Assembly (NCBI RefSeq): GCF_900220985.1 | Contig: NZ_OCPC01000007.1 | Span: 41,194 to 105,193, forward strand | Source of the DNA: Parahoeflea halophila | GTDB taxonomy: Bacteria; Pseudomonadota; Alphaproteobacteria; Rhizobiales; Rhizobiaceae | DNA: 64,000 nucleotides | Reading direction: 5' to 3' | Part shown: positions 35,349 through 46,169 of the stretch, one piece after another | How the letters are laid out: every line of letters begins with the position of its first letter | Numbering within the stretch: position 1 is the first letter of the stretch | Program-made: the position numbers and the translations under genes | The notes under the pieces: model-generated | Told to the model about the DNA's origin: nothing | Seen by the model: the letters and a program-made list of their open reading frames with translations, nothing else | Databases searched by the model: none

Positions 35349-36032
35349 AGCACCCGTCTCCTCAAACTGTTCGTCTTGAGCGTAACGCTTGGAACCCTCC
35401 CGGGTTGCACCGGAGACTTGTCGATGCTTGACCCGGCAGGGCCAGCAGCGCACTCGATCGCCACACTCTGGTGGGTCATGCTTATCACATTTACAGTGAT
35501 ATTCGTGTTTGTGATGGCGCTGCTGGCGCTTGCCTTTCGTCCCGCCGGGAGCGGGCTGGTTCCGGCTTTTGCTGAAAAAGTATGGATCATCGGACTGGGC
35601 CTGGTGTTTCCCGCCGTCATTCTGCTTGGCCTTTTGGCCTATGGCCTGTGGATCGGCGAGCGTCTCATGCCGCGTGCTGGCGCTGAGGTGACACGGATCG
35701 AAGCCGAAGCGCGAAGCTGGTCGTGGCGCTTTACCTATGGTGGCGACGCCTCGCGCACGACACAAAATGTCTTGCACATTCCAGCCGGGCGCCCTGTCGA
35801 CATCGCCATCACCACGGCAGATGTGATCCACAGTTTCTGGGTTCCGCGGCTTGCAGGCAAGCTCGACGCGATCCCGGGTCACATCAACGTGCTCCGGATC
35901 GAAGCCGATATACCCGGCAGTTATGCGGGACTGAGCGCCGAGTTCAGCGGCAATGGCTATGACAATCACAGGTTCACCGTGATCGCACACGGCCCCGAAG
36001 AGTGGCAGAGATTCCTGGAGGGCGATCAATGA
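35337..36032 (+). CDS. Haem-copper oxidase subunit II lacking the CuA cysteines
   Basis: About 231 residues if TTG 35337 is the start; no ribosome site is evident, and an ATG at 35235 in the same frame is an alternative. A lipoprotein signal ends in TLPGC (lipobox), followed by two membrane helices (about 43-63 and 83-106) and a cupredoxin domain. Where cytochrome c oxidases have GxCxEFCG, this protein reads GLSAEFSGNGYDNH, with Ser at about 200 and 204. The CuA centre therefore cannot form. The pattern resembles quinol-oxidase subunit II (CyoA). It is coupled to the subunit I gene by ATGA. Confidence 0.8.
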   Translation: MHAHSTRLLKLFVLSVTLGTLPGCTGDLSMLDPAGPAAHSIATLWWVMLITFTVIFVFVMALLALAFRPAGSGLVPAFAEKVWIIGLGLVFPAVILLGLLAYGLWIGERLMPRAGAEVTRIEAEARSWSWRFTYGGDASRTTQNVLHIPAGRPVDIAITTADVIHSFWVPRLAGKLDAIPGHINVLRIEADIPGSYAGLSAEFSGNGYDNHRFTVIAHGPEEWQRFLEGDQ

Positions 36033-38512
36033 ATGCATTGGCACGGCATCGCAAGCTGACTGCCATCTGGTCTTCCGAACCGGGCTGGAAGGGCTGGTTT
36101 TCCACTGTCAATCACAGCGATGTCGGGCGCATGTTCATCGTCACCGCGGCGTTTCATTTTCTGGTTGGCGGGATTCTTGCCATGCTGATCCGGGCGCAGT
36201 TGGCGACCCCTCATTCGGCCTTTGCCGGTCCGGAGATCTACAGCCAGCTCTTCACCATGCACGGGACCATCATGATGTTCCTATTCGCCATCCCGATGAT
36301 TGAGGGCCTGGCGATCTACCTTCTGCCCAAGATGTTGGGCACGCGTGATCTGGCCTATCCCCGTCTCACCGCCTACGGTTACTGGTGCTATTTTTTCGGC
36401 GGCGCCATGCTACTGATCTCGCTCCTGTTCGGGATCGCGCCCGACAGCGGCTGGTTCATGTATCCGCCGCTCACCGGCCGGATCCACTCGCCCGGCATCA
36501 ACACCGACTTTTGGCTGATCGGCATCACCTTTGTGGAGATATCGGCGATCTGCGCCGCGGTGGAATTCACCGTCTCGATCCTGAAATACCGAGCACCCGG
36601 CATGACGCTCGCGAAGATGCCCGTGTTCGCCTGGTACATGCTGGTGGTCTCCTTGATGATCCTGACCGGATTTCCGCCGCTGATCCTGGGATCAATCCTC
36701 CTGGAGCTGGAGCGAGCTTTCGGGATGCCGTTTTTCCAGGTGGAACTAGGCGGCGACAGCCTGTTGTGGCAGCACCTGTTCTGGTTGTTCGGCCATCCCG
36801 AGGTCTACATCATATTTCTGCCCGCCGCGGGCATGGTTTCGACCATCCTGCCGGTGATGTCGTCCACCACGCTGCTCGGATACCGCTGGGTGGTTGCTGC
36901 AGCGGTTGCACTCGCGATCCTGAGTTTCGGCTTGTGGGTGCACCACATGTTCACCACCGGCATCCCACATATGGGGCTTGCCTTCTTCTCCGCGGCCTCG
37001 ACTCTCGTCGCGGTTCCCACAGCAGTCCAGGTCTTTGCCTGGATCGGAACGATGTGGAAAGGCTCGCCGACGCTGCGGCTGCCAATGCTTCATATCCTTG
37101 GCTTCTTCGTGACATTCGTCATCGGCGGATTAACCGGTGTCATGGTGGCCGTTGTCCCATTCGACTGGCAGGTACATGACACCGCTTTCGTTACCGCGCA
37201 CCTGCATTACGTGCTGTTTGGCGGCTTCGTTTTTCCGGTTCTGGCCGGCATTTACTACTGGCTTCCGCTGGTGACGGGGAACCGGCGGTTCTTCCGGCTT
37301 GGCGAGATGGCGTTCGCGCTGATCTTCCTGGGCTTCCATGTCACCTTCCTCGCCATGCACTGGGTCGGCCTGATGGGACAGCGGCGGCGCATTTCGACCT
37401 ATTTGCCCGAGGATGGCTGGACCGTGATCAACCTGATCTCGTCGGTCGGCGGTTTCGTGATGGCGTTCGGGCTGACCCTTGTGCTGATCGGGATTCTGCT
37501 CAATCTCGCTGTGCGTCATCGCGCCAGGCGCAACCCTTGGCGTTCGGGCACGCTGGAATGGGCCATCCCGAGACCGTCCGCGGCTTATAATTTCGCAAGC
37601 CTGCCGCAGGTGAATTCGCGCGAGCCACTGTGGGATAATCCGGTTTTGCCGGCAGAGCTTGCGCGCGGCGACGGCTATCTCGGAGATGCGGCAACCGGCC
37701 GGCGCGAGAGCCTGATGGTTGACATCGCTACGGGGAAGCCTGAACAGCTGGTGATCTATCCCGCCAACACCCGCCTTCCTGTAATTCTTGCGGCCGTGAC
37801 GGGTGTGTTTTTTGTCTCTCTTCTCGTCAAGATCTACGTGATCACGCCGTTTGCCATTGCCGCCGTGGCCGCGCTTGGCTGGCGCTGGGTCTGGCAGCTT
37901 GGTTCACGACAGGACCTGGGCGATCAGCCCATCGGACACGGGGTTCTCATCCCCCCAATTGCCGAGGTCAGCCGCCCCCCGGGCTGGTGGGGATCAGTTT
38001 TCCTGCTGGTGGCGAATGCAACATTGTTCGGCTCGCTGCTGTTCGGCTATGCGTTCCTGTGGACCATCGCCCCGGGCTGGCCGCCTCCTGCCTTCATGGA
38101 ACCGTCGCTGCCAACCATGCTCGCAGCGGCGGGCGGCGTGATGCTTGCCGCCGGAGGCACGGCCATAGCCGTTCGCAAGAACCAGAACGGCAGCAATCCT
38201 GCCGTGGCCATTTCAGCGGCACTCACCGGCGCGCTTGGGCTTGTGGTCGCCTTTGCAATGATGCTTTGGAATGCGCCGCCTGCAGCCGAGCATGCCTACA
38301 ATGCCACGATTGTGGTGCTGGGGTCTTATGGTCTGTTTCATGCGACGCTGACGAGCCTGATGGTGCTGTTCCTTCTGGCCCGGCAGCGCGCCGGCTACAT
38401 ATCGCAGCGGCGCCGGGGCGAACTCTCGATCGTGATGGTGTGGGCGATCTATCTCTTCGTCGTGACAGGTCTCATCATTCTGGCCGTCTATCTACCGGGG
38501 CTGGTGGGATGA
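36029..38512 (+). CDS. Haem-copper oxidase subunit I-III fusion
   Basis: 827 residues from ATG 36029 after GGAGGG. Residues 1-540 are subunit I: His78 and His393 for low-spin haem, His256 and Tyr260 in FGHPEVY (CuB and cross-link), His305 and His306 (CuB), His391 (high-spin haem), Glu258 at the end of the D-channel. Asp107 in TRDLAYPR matches the D-channel entrance although the usual Asn of that motif is Thr. Residues about 590-827 contain membrane helices resembling subunit III (GYAFLWTIAPGWPPP, ATLTSLMVLFLLARQ). It reduces oxygen to water and pumps protons. The fused form saves a separate subunit III gene. Confidence 0.88.
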   Translation: MNALARHRKLTAIWSSEPGWKGWFSTVNHSDVGRMFIVTAAFHFLVGGILAMLIRAQLATPHSAFAGPEIYSQLFTMHGTIMMFLFAIPMIEGLAIYLLPKMLGTRDLAYPRLTAYGYWCYFFGGAMLLISLLFGIAPDSGWFMYPPLTGRIHSPGINTDFWLIGITFVEISAICAAVEFTVSILKYRAPGMTLAKMPVFAWYMLVVSLMILTGFPPLILGSILLELERAFGMPFFQVELGGDSLLWQHLFWLFGHPEVYIIFLPAAGMVSTILPVMSSTTLLGYRWVVAAAVALAILSFGLWVHHMFTTGIPHMGLAFFSAASTLVAVPTAVQVFAWIGTMWKGSPTLRLPMLHILGFFVTFVIGGLTGVMVAVVPFDWQVHDTAFVTAHLHYVLFGGFVFPVLAGIYYWLPLVTGNRRFFRLGEMAFALIFLGFHVTFLAMHWVGLMGQRRRISTYLPEDGWTVINLISSVGGFVMAFGLTLVLIGILLNLAVRHRARRNPWRSGTLEWAIPRPSAAYNFASLPQVNSREPLWDNPVLPAELARGDGYLGDAATGRRESLMVDIATGKPEQLVIYPANTRLPVILAAVTGVFFVSLLVKIYVITPFAIAAVAALGWRWVWQLGSRQDLGDQPIGHGVLIPPIAEVSRPPGWWGSVFLLVANATLFGSLLFGYAFLWTIAPGWPPPAFMEPSLPTMLAAAGGVMLAAGGTAIAVRKNQNGSNPAVAISAALTGALGLVVAFAMMLWNAPPAAEHAYNATIVVLGSYGLFHATLTSLMVLFLLARQRAGYISQRRRGELSIVMVWAIYLFVVTGLIILAVYLPGLVG

Positions 38513-38832
38513 AGGATGTGCTCCGAATTCTCATCTCGCCTGTCGTCTGGCTGGCCTCGTTCAGCGCCGTTTACGCGCTGCACGGGTTCGTCTGCGAGCT
38601 TGATCCCGGCAACTCCGAGATCGGGATCTCCTGGATCCGGATCGTGCTGGTTGCCGCATTCCTGTTTGCCGCAGCTCTGCAGATTGTGCTGCTGACGCTT
38701 ATGTATTCGCCCAGGTTCGGGTCTGCGCCGGGGTTTGCCCGCAGTGTCAGCCGCGCCTCTGGCTGGGTCGGGCTGGTCGCCACGGTCTGGACGCTGTTTC
38801 CCACGCTGGCCATCTCCACATGCGCAGGCTGA
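38509..38832 (+). CDS. Small membrane protein of the oxidase operon
   Basis: 107 residues, ATG overlapping the preceding stop (ATGA). Three hydrophobic segments (about 5-25, 45-64, 83-103). Position after the oxidase subunits and before the assembly factor suggests an accessory or subunit IV-like role. No family recognised. Confidence 0.65.
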   Translation: MKDVLRILISPVVWLASFSAVYALHGFVCELDPGNSEIGISWIRIVLVAAFLFAAALQIVLLTLMYSPRFGSAPGFARSVSRASGWVGLVATVWTLFPTLAISTCAG

Positions 38833-39437
38833 GGCTCTGGCCACTTGCGGCCGGGCTGTTGCTGCTGGCCGGGCTGTGGCTCGGCCCCTTGGCCGAGATG
38901 GCCCGTCGCGCCTTTTCACCCCACATGATCCTTCACTTGGGTGTGATGATAGTGGCCGCACCCTTGATCGTGATTGGCGGTCTCAGGCTGTTTCCGGGCG
39001 GTCTTGCGCCGCGTTACCGCTACCTTGGTGCTGTCGCGGCCTCGGTTTATGACTTTGCCGTGGTCTGGGGCTGGCATCTGCCGGCTCTGCATGAGGCTGC
39101 GGCACGCATGAACTCGGCTTTTACCGTTCAACAGCTGAGCTTTCTGACAGCTGGGCTTGCGCTGTGGTGGATCTGTCTGGCGGGCCGTGATGCGAAATCC
39201 GATGCTGCGGGCGCGTTGGCGATGCTGTTTGCCTCCATGCACATGGCCATGCTCGGCGTGCTTCTGGTTCTGGCACCGACGCTGATCTACGCGCCGCAAT
39301 TCTGCCTCGGAGCCTTCGGCCTCGATCCACTTCCGGATCAGCAGCTTGGTGGTGGCCTCATGGCCCTGTTCGGGGCGCTGCCCTATGCGGTGGGCGGCGC
39401 CTATCTGGCCTCACGCCTTGCGCTGCAGGAAGCCTGA
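38820..39437 (+). CDS. Cytochrome c oxidase assembly factor CtaG/Caa3-type
   Basis: 205 residues, five to six membrane helices, overlapping the previous gene by 13 nt. Family motifs FSPHMILHLGVMIVAAPLIV and VWGWHLPALHEAA with conserved His are typical of caa3_CtaG proteins, which assist CuB insertion in oxidases. It closes the oxidase operon. No cytochrome c gene follows, in keeping with the CuA-less subunit II. Confidence 0.85.
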   Translation: MRRLRLWPLAAGLLLLAGLWLGPLAEMARRAFSPHMILHLGVMIVAAPLIVIGGLRLFPGGLAPRYRYLGAVAASVYDFAVVWGWHLPALHEAAARMNSAFTVQQLSFLTAGLALWWICLAGRDAKSDAAGALAMLFASMHMAMLGVLLVLAPTLIYAPQFCLGAFGLDPLPDQQLGGGLMALFGALPYAVGGAYLASRLALQEA

Positions 39438-39718
39438 TACTTCAACACCAATCCAGCGGCATTGTCGCAAACCACCTTGCCGGAAACATCTGCACCGACT
39501 GCAAGACCATCAGCCGGCCGCAGCTTGAAGACCTGGCGTTGACCTGCATCCGAACACTCTGTGGAACCTGGTCAACCTCCACACCATGATTGCCGCCACC
39601 AAGGAGAGAGTGGCAGCCAGACAGACAGAGGCATATCCGCCCTCAGTCAGAACCATCCTGAGCTGGTCTGGCAAGTACCGTTCTCAGATGGTTTCGGACG
39701 CAGCCTTGACCTGATGGC
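39438..39718. other. Intergenic region
   Basis: 281 nt between ctaG and the convergent PNPOx-like gene. No clear coding signal; a short frame holds ICTDCKTIS, which is not a haem motif. No terminator hairpin was obvious. Confidence 0.4.
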
Positions 39719-40198
39719 TCAAAGCTCCAACTTGGCGTTCTCGCCGAGGTTCGGGCCTTCGTCGGTGAAATAGGCTTTCGTTACCTCATAGGCCATTTTA
39801 AGGACCCCCTTGTCATTGTCCCAGTATTCGGCACGCGACGCATTTACGGTAATGACAGACACGCTGTCGGGACCATCTGGAAAGAATGCCTCGCAATAAG
39901 GACCCCACAACTTGTCAATAAGCCTCTTGTCCTCAGAGATTTCGGCCCGTCCCGAGACTGACGCGAACAGCATCGCTTTCGTGTCGGCAAAAGACAGGCA
40001 AAGCTCGCGGTCGAGCAACATTTCGTCGATCTTCGCGCTGTCGTCATCGGTGACGAACTGGATGACGCGCGCATCCTTGTCGACGAACGGCGCCATGGGG
40101 CGCGCGCGGATCAACCCGCCATCCGACGTTGTAACCATACAGGCGCGCATGCCGGCAATGATCTCCCAGAAACGTTCGTGTTCGTGTTTGTCTGTCAT
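39719..40198 (-). CDS. Pyridoxamine 5'-phosphate oxidase-fold general stress protein (GSP26-like)
   Basis: 159 residues from ATG 40196-40198 with GAGGAAAG upstream; the open frame beyond 40198 is leader. Features are the split-barrel segments RARPMAPFVDKDARVIQFVTD and CLSFADTKAMLFASVSGRAEI. Proteins of this class bind flavin (FMN or F420) and are called general stress proteins; they are not biosynthetic PdxH. It is unrelated to the B6 cluster downstream apart from the fold name. Confidence 0.85.
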   Translation of the reverse strand: MTDKHEHERFWEIIAGMRACMVTTSDGGLIRARPMAPFVDKDARVIQFVTDDDSAKIDEMLLDRELCLSFADTKAMLFASVSGRAEISEDKRLIDKLWGPYCEAFFPDGPDSVSVITVNASRAEYWDNDKGVLKMAYEVTKAYFTDEGPNLGENAKLEL

Positions 40199-40312
40199 GT
40201 GCTTTCCTCTATCGGCTTTGGTTGACTGAGACCGTGGTGAAAGGCTCATCTGGTAGTGCGTGTGTTTGACGGCGATGCGGTGGCAGGCAATCAGGTCGAG
40301 TCGCATATCGGG

Positions 40313-40795
40313 CTAACGGTATAGCCGGATAGCGGAAACCGCGACGTCTGCCTGAAATTCACGACCAACCGCCAGCACTCCAATCCGGCGCAGTTGGTTT
40401 GGATCGAACGAAAATTCGTGCCGGTATGCCTCGAAACCATCGAACGGCATCCGCACGGTCTTCCAACCTTCGCTTGCCTGAAATTCGGCCCTGAATGATT
40501 GCCAGGGCTTAGTGAGTTGGCTGGTCCGAAGGCGAACCTCATAGGTCTCGTTGTTGCCGGTCACGTCCAGTTCCAGACCGGTCCAGTCGCCGGCGTCGTC
40601 GACAGCTATGTCGCCGGTCAGGTCAAACGCCATTTGGACAAATCCGCCATCGTTTTCCAGCGACACATGACCCGTGAGGCGGTGGGCCGCACGCTCCTTG
40701 ATGCTTGTGGCGGTTACCGAACCTGTAGACACACCGCCCATCACCGTGTCAGCGACGAACACCCAATTCGGGCTCAGCTGCTTGGTCATGGTCAT
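40313..40795 (-). CDS. CIA30-domain protein (NADH:ubiquinone oxidoreductase intermediate-associated type)
   Basis: 160 residues from ATG 40793-40795; an ATG at 40789 is an alternative. The pattern NWVFVADTVMGGVSTGSV, FVQMAFDLTG and YEVRLRTSQLTKPWQSFRAEF are the successive beta strands of the CIA30 domain, a carbohydrate-binding-like jelly roll. Bacterial members have no proven role in complex I assembly. It lies between the MATE gene and the stress protein gene in the same direction. Confidence 0.8.
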   Translation of the reverse strand: MTMTKQLSPNWVFVADTVMGGVSTGSVTATSIKERAAHRLTGHVSLENDGGFVQMAFDLTGDIAVDDAGDWTGLELDVTGNNETYEVRLRTSQLTKPWQSFRAEFQASEGWKTVRMPFDGFEAYRHEFSFDPNQLRRIGVLAVGREFQADVAVSAIRLYR

Positions 40796-40829
40796 TGCGT
40801 GGCGTCTTTCGATTTCCTGCCTGGTCAAG

Positions 40830-42206
40830 TCACGTTGGAACCAGACGCGCCGGTTCGGTGATCACCGCATGCCTGGATCTGAAGAGCCCGACCGCGCGCG
40901 CTGCAACCAGCGCCCCAAGGGCGGCGAAGACATTTGCGGCAATCGCAGCCATCAGAATGCCTGTGTAGCCAAACAGCCAAACCCCCGCCCATGCAAGCGG
41001 CAGGTAAATCAGGAAAATGCGACCAAGGCTGAGCGACATGGAGTGCAATGCTTTTGATCGTGCGTTCATGGCCGCGTTGGCGGTAACAAGGATACCGTAA
41101 CCGAACAGGCTCCACCCGACAAAGGTCAGGTATTGCTGGGTAAATTTTCCCGCTTCTGCGCCCGGTGCGATGGCCAATGCGATACGCTCGCCGAAGAGGA
41201 AGAGCGCTGTACCAAGCAAGGCACCGTAGATCAGACATATCAACCAGGACTGGCGCACGGCGGCGCGGGCGCGGTCTTTGGACCTTGCGCCCCAATTCTG
41301 ACCGACGACAGGGCCAATTCCCGACGAAAGTGCCAGCAGCGGTACAAGTGCAACGGACTGCACCCGCGTCGCGGCGCCGAAGCCCGCAACCGCTGCGTCG
41401 CCAAGCGTCGCGACAGCGGCTGTGACCAGCACCATGCCTGCAGGATTGATCGCATTGGAAAGGGCGGCGGGCACGCCGACGCGTAAAAGCTGTCCGAGCG
41501 ACTCCCATAGATCTTTGAAGATATTGACAGCGAAGTCGAGGTAGCCGCGGCGCAACGCGTAGATGATCCCGATAATAGCTGCAGCGCCGCGCCCCACGGC
41601 CGAGGAAATGGCGGCGCCCTCGGTTCCAAGGCCGGGAATTGGACCCCAGCCGAAAATAAGCAGCGGGTTCAAAACGATGTTGATGACAGCCGCCAGAACC
41701 ATAAGCAGAGCCGACACCGTTCCGCTGCCGTAAGCGCGGAAGATCGCATTCGTGATCATCAACGAGACCAACAACGGAAACGAGAGCGCCCAGAATGGCA
41801 TGTAAAGCGCGATCTCCCCCAGCACTTCCGATTTCGCGCCAATCAGGCGAAACAGAAGCGGATAGGTTGCCCAGACCAGCAGCGCGGCGGTCGCCGCCAT
41901 GACGACGCCCAGTCCGAATGCGTGCATGGCGTAGCGCGCTGTGGTTTCCTGCGCGTCACTCCCGCCAATGCTCTGAGAAACGGTTGCATTCGCACCTGCA
42001 GACAGCCCGATAGCCAAGGACGCAAATGTTGCGGTCACGGGAAAGATGAAACCGATTGCCGCAAGGGGTGTGCCACCAAGCTGGCCGAGGAAGTAGGCAT
42101 CTGCGACGCCCACACTGAGCACCGCAAAAATTCCGAGCGACATCGGCGCAGAAATGCGTGCAAGAGCCTTCCATACCGGGCCGCTTGTAAGGTCCTTTCC
42201 TGCCAT
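40830..42206 (-). CDS. MATE-family multidrug/toxin efflux transporter
   Basis: 458 residues with twelve membrane segments in two homologous bundles. VADAYFLGQLGGTPLAAIGFIFP and the matching second-half region GFGAATRVQSVALVP are typical of MATE proteins, which export organic cations in exchange for H+ or Na+. Substrate unknown. The gene ends 34 nt before the CIA30 gene, in the same orientation. Confidence 0.9.
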   Translation of the reverse strand: MAGKDLTSGPVWKALARISAPMSLGIFAVLSVGVADAYFLGQLGGTPLAAIGFIFPVTATFASLAIGLSAGANATVSQSIGGSDAQETTARYAMHAFGLGVVMAATAALLVWATYPLLFRLIGAKSEVLGEIALYMPFWALSFPLLVSLMITNAIFRAYGSGTVSALLMVLAAVINIVLNPLLIFGWGPIPGLGTEGAAISSAVGRGAAAIIGIIYALRRGYLDFAVNIFKDLWESLGQLLRVGVPAALSNAINPAGMVLVTAAVATLGDAAVAGFGAATRVQSVALVPLLALSSGIGPVVGQNWGARSKDRARAAVRQSWLICLIYGALLGTALFLFGERIALAIAPGAEAGKFTQQYLTFVGWSLFGYGILVTANAAMNARSKALHSMSLSLGRIFLIYLPLAWAGVWLFGYTGILMAAIAANVFAALGALVAARAVGLFRSRHAVITEPARLVPT

Positions 42207-42985
42207 CAGAAGTCAACGCCGAATACGCGTGCCACGCATTTGATTGTGGATGCTGTCATCTCTTCTGGCCTTTCGACTGTAGGGTCTCGCGATTGTTTTT
42301 CCCCAACCGGCTATTCGGTCGTACGGGCAATGCCGCAAACCCCGTAAAGTCGACAGGTCGCGGTGTTAACGAGCAGACTCGAGGCGGCAAGGATGGCCAG
42401 GACGCTCGTCGGCCCATCGGTATCCGTAACCGCCTGGCGTTCCTCCCGGGACCGGCAACTTTCCGGTCTACGTGCTCGGCACCGCGGTACAGGCAAATTG
42501 GCTGACATGACCGTCCTTACCGGCCTGATAATCCTCGGCTACGATGAAGACCGGATCCTGTCGATCTACCGACATCTCTAAGGCGGTAATATTCACTTCT
42601 GTTTCCGGCCCGCAGGTTTCGAGTTCGGGTTTGTATCCGGATGCAGGGCGAATTTCGATGTGTGTCCGCGAGCTTCTGCCTTCAATGCTATTCTCAAAAC
42701 TCCACTGTTCTGGGCAATTGTTGCTAAGAGGTACGACTGCAAGGCGCAATTGGATCAAGATCCAGCTGTGGTTTCTTCTTTCGCTCCTGCGATGTGGCAA
42801 TTGATAAATGGCTTGGTGGCTGCCAATATCAGCCCGGTTTCGGGCTTCTGCGACGCCAGCACTGTTGGCGTACGGAGCCGCACCTCTCGGCTGGGTCCGA
42901 AGAGCTGGAAGCCGTCTAACAACTTCGAATCGGTTTCAGAGAGCACGTCAACTCCTGCCGTTCCTCAGGCTCTTGGGTAGAACGC
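42207..42985. other. Long poorly coding region
   Basis: About 780 nt between the MATE gene and a terminator. No gene could be named. One minus-strand frame (42468-42800) has ordinary codon use and is listed separately. The region lies at the left edge of the B6 island and could hold decayed integrative-element DNA. Confidence 0.4.
42468..42800 (-). CDS. Possible hypothetical protein (weak)
   Basis: 110-codon frame, TTG or internal start uncertain, no ribosome site seen. Codon choice in the C-terminal 75 codons is reasonable for the organism, but no motif or family is recognised and no neighbour supports it. It may be a decayed gene fragment. Confidence 0.25.
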   Translation of the reverse strand: MPHRRSERRNHSWILIQLRLAVVPLSNNCPEQWSFENSIEGRSSRTHIEIRPASGYKPELETCGPETEVNITALEMSVDRQDPVFIVAEDYQAGKDGHVSQFACTAVPST

Positions 42986-43011
42986 AAAAAGCGCCCGTTT
43001 GGGCGCTTTTT
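42986..43011. terminator. Bidirectional rho-independent terminator
   Basis: AAAAAGCGCCC-GTTT-GGGCGCTTTTT: an 11-bp perfect stem with GTTT loop, A-tract before and T-tract after, so it works on both strands. It lies 16 nt beyond the CCA end of the tRNA-like remnant on the minus strand, as a natural tRNA terminator would. Confidence 0.85.
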
Positions 43012-43027
43012 CGTCTTGGTTTTGACT

Positions 43028-43079
43028 TGGTTTTGGGGGCAGGATTTCGAACCTGCGACCCGCTGATCCGGTAGGCGGT
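43028..43079 (-). pseudogene. tRNA-like 3' half (T-arm, acceptor strand, CCA)
   Basis: On the minus strand the sequence reads GGGTCGCAGGTTCGAAATCC, then TGCCCCCAAAACCA. T-arm, 7-nt acceptor strand CCCCAAA and ACCA end are in order, but the T loop has one extra A and no matching 5' acceptor strand (TTTGGGG) is found nearby. It is therefore not an intact tRNA. Such fragments are typical of attachment-site scars left by integrative elements, or of a tRNA gene cut by rearrangement. Confidence 0.45.
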
Positions 43080-43326
43080 TGCGCAGCAAACACCGGGAGA
43101 CTTTCAAATTATGGTCCGTTACACCACCCTGTAACCAGTTCGGTGTGGCTGAACGACTTGGCAATGCCCTCCCTGGTTGTGATGGATCACCCGCTGGTAA
43201 GCGGGTGTTGCTGCGTTTGAAGTAAACCCAGGTCAGTTCCTGAGCTCTTGCTTCACCCGGTCAGCATGGCGGATACCGGCACTGAGGCCCATAGATAGTA
43301 TTCCGCCATTTGGACCGGATGCAGCA
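43080..43326. other. Intergenic region
   Basis: 247 nt between the tRNA-like remnant and the end of the pyridoxal dehydrogenase gene. No coding or regulatory signal was recognised. Confidence 0.35.
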
Positions 43327-44103
<777 letters not shown>

Positions 44104-45288
44104 TCATGCGTCGATTTCTGCGTCCCAGGTGGCCTGCGCGGCAGCGAGTCCTGCTGCCACGTCCACGTCGGCACCGAGGGCCTTCAGCGCACCGCCCATG
44201 GCTCCGACGGCGAGCAACGCGTAGCCCGGCTGTGCGGTGGGGCCCATGTGGCCAATGCGGATCAGCTTTCCGAGGGTTTCAGCGCGACCCGCGGACATGG
44301 AAACGCCGTAGCGCGCTCTGGCCTCACCGAGCACCACCCCGGCGTCGATACCCGTGGGCATCTTCACGGCTGTCGCGGTGGGCGAGGCGATGTCTTCGCT
44401 CGCCGCCCACAACTCGAGCCCCATCGCCTTGATCCCTTCACGGCAGATCCGCGCCGTCAGCGCGTGACGGGCCCAGACCTGCTCCGGTCCCTCATCGAGA
44501 TAGCGGTCCAGAGCTGCGCTCAAACCGTTGAGTTCCGCCACCGACGGGGTGAAGGGGAACGGTTCCGTTTTCTTCCAGGCGTTTTTCCAGTCGGTAAAGC
44601 TCAGCATCGAAGCGAAAGGCGCATCGGGGTTGGCCTCGATCTTCGCCCAGGCGGCTTCTGATACGGCGACCAGCGAAAGAGCCGGGGGACAGCCCAGGCA
44701 CTTGTTCGGGCCGGTAACGTAGATCCCCGCCTGGCTCGAATCCGGGCTTGTCGGCATCCCGCCCCACGAGGAGACGGCATCGACAATGAGAAGCGCGCCG
44801 GCTTCCGCTACAACAGCGCCGATCGCGTCGATATCGTTGAGCGTCCCCGACGGCGTATCGTGGTTGCACACGCAGACGATCCTCACCTCCGGATGGGACG
44901 AGAGGAAATCGCGCACCTGTTCGGGATCGATCGCCGTGTCGTAGGGCACTTCGATCTCCTCGACCTTCCTGGCATAGCGCGCGGCCCAATAGCCGAACCC
45001 TTTACCGTAAACGCCGGACGCGAGGTTGAGCACCACATCTTCCTTGGCGATCAGCGAGGCTGCCGCCGCTTCGAGCGCCAGAACCGGCTCTCCCTGCAGG
45101 ATGAGAGGCGGCAGGTCACAGCCAAGTGCCTCCTGGGCCTTCAGGGTGAGATCTTCAAAAAACGCCTGGAAGGCCGGGTCGTAGTCGTAGAGCACCGTCG
45201 TTCCGAGCGCGCGCAGCACTTCCGGATAGGCATCCACGGGGCCGGCAGTCAGGGTAAAGACCGGCGGCTTGGTTTCAGGATATCTCAT
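44104..45288 (-). CDS. ppaT: Pyridoxamine-pyruvate aminotransferase
   Basis: 394 residues from ATG 45286-45288, behind GAAGGGAAG; the longer start at 45309 would overlap the lactonase. M. loti PPAT starts in the same way (MMRYPE). Lys196 in TGPNKCLGCPP is the equivalent of the catalytic Lys197. FTLTAGPVDAYPEVLR and LNLASGVYGKGFGYWA are nearly as in the M. loti enzyme. It converts pyridoxamine plus pyruvate to pyridoxal plus L-alanine, a special case in which the substrate itself replaces PLP. Class V aminotransferase fold. Confidence 0.93.
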   Translation of the reverse strand: MRYPETKPPVFTLTAGPVDAYPEVLRALGTTVLYDYDPAFQAFFEDLTLKAQEALGCDLPPLILQGEPVLALEAAAASLIAKEDVVLNLASGVYGKGFGYWAARYARKVEEIEVPYDTAIDPEQVRDFLSSHPEVRIVCVCNHDTPSGTLNDIDAIGAVVAEAGALLIVDAVSSWGGMPTSPDSSQAGIYVTGPNKCLGCPPALSLVAVSEAAWAKIEANPDAPFASMLSFTDWKNAWKKTEPFPFTPSVAELNGLSAALDRYLDEGPEQVWARHALTARICREGIKAMGLELWAASEDIASPTATAVKMPTGIDAGVVLGEARARYGVSMSAGRAETLGKLIRIGHMGPTAQPGYALLAVGAMGGALKALGADVDVAAGLAAAQATWDAEIDA

Positions 45289-45301
45289 CGGTTTCTTCCC
45301 T

Positions 45302-46153
<852 letters not shown>

Positions 46154-46169
46154 TCATTGTGGGCACGCC

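Noticed and set aside
39719..40198. Pyridoxamine 5'-phosphate oxidase (pdxH) belonging to the B6 cluster
   Set aside because: It has the split-barrel fold of general stress proteins and lies outside the B6 operons.
43028..43079. Intact tRNA gene
   Set aside because: T loop has an extra base, and neither the 5' acceptor strand nor a proper anticodon stem is found.
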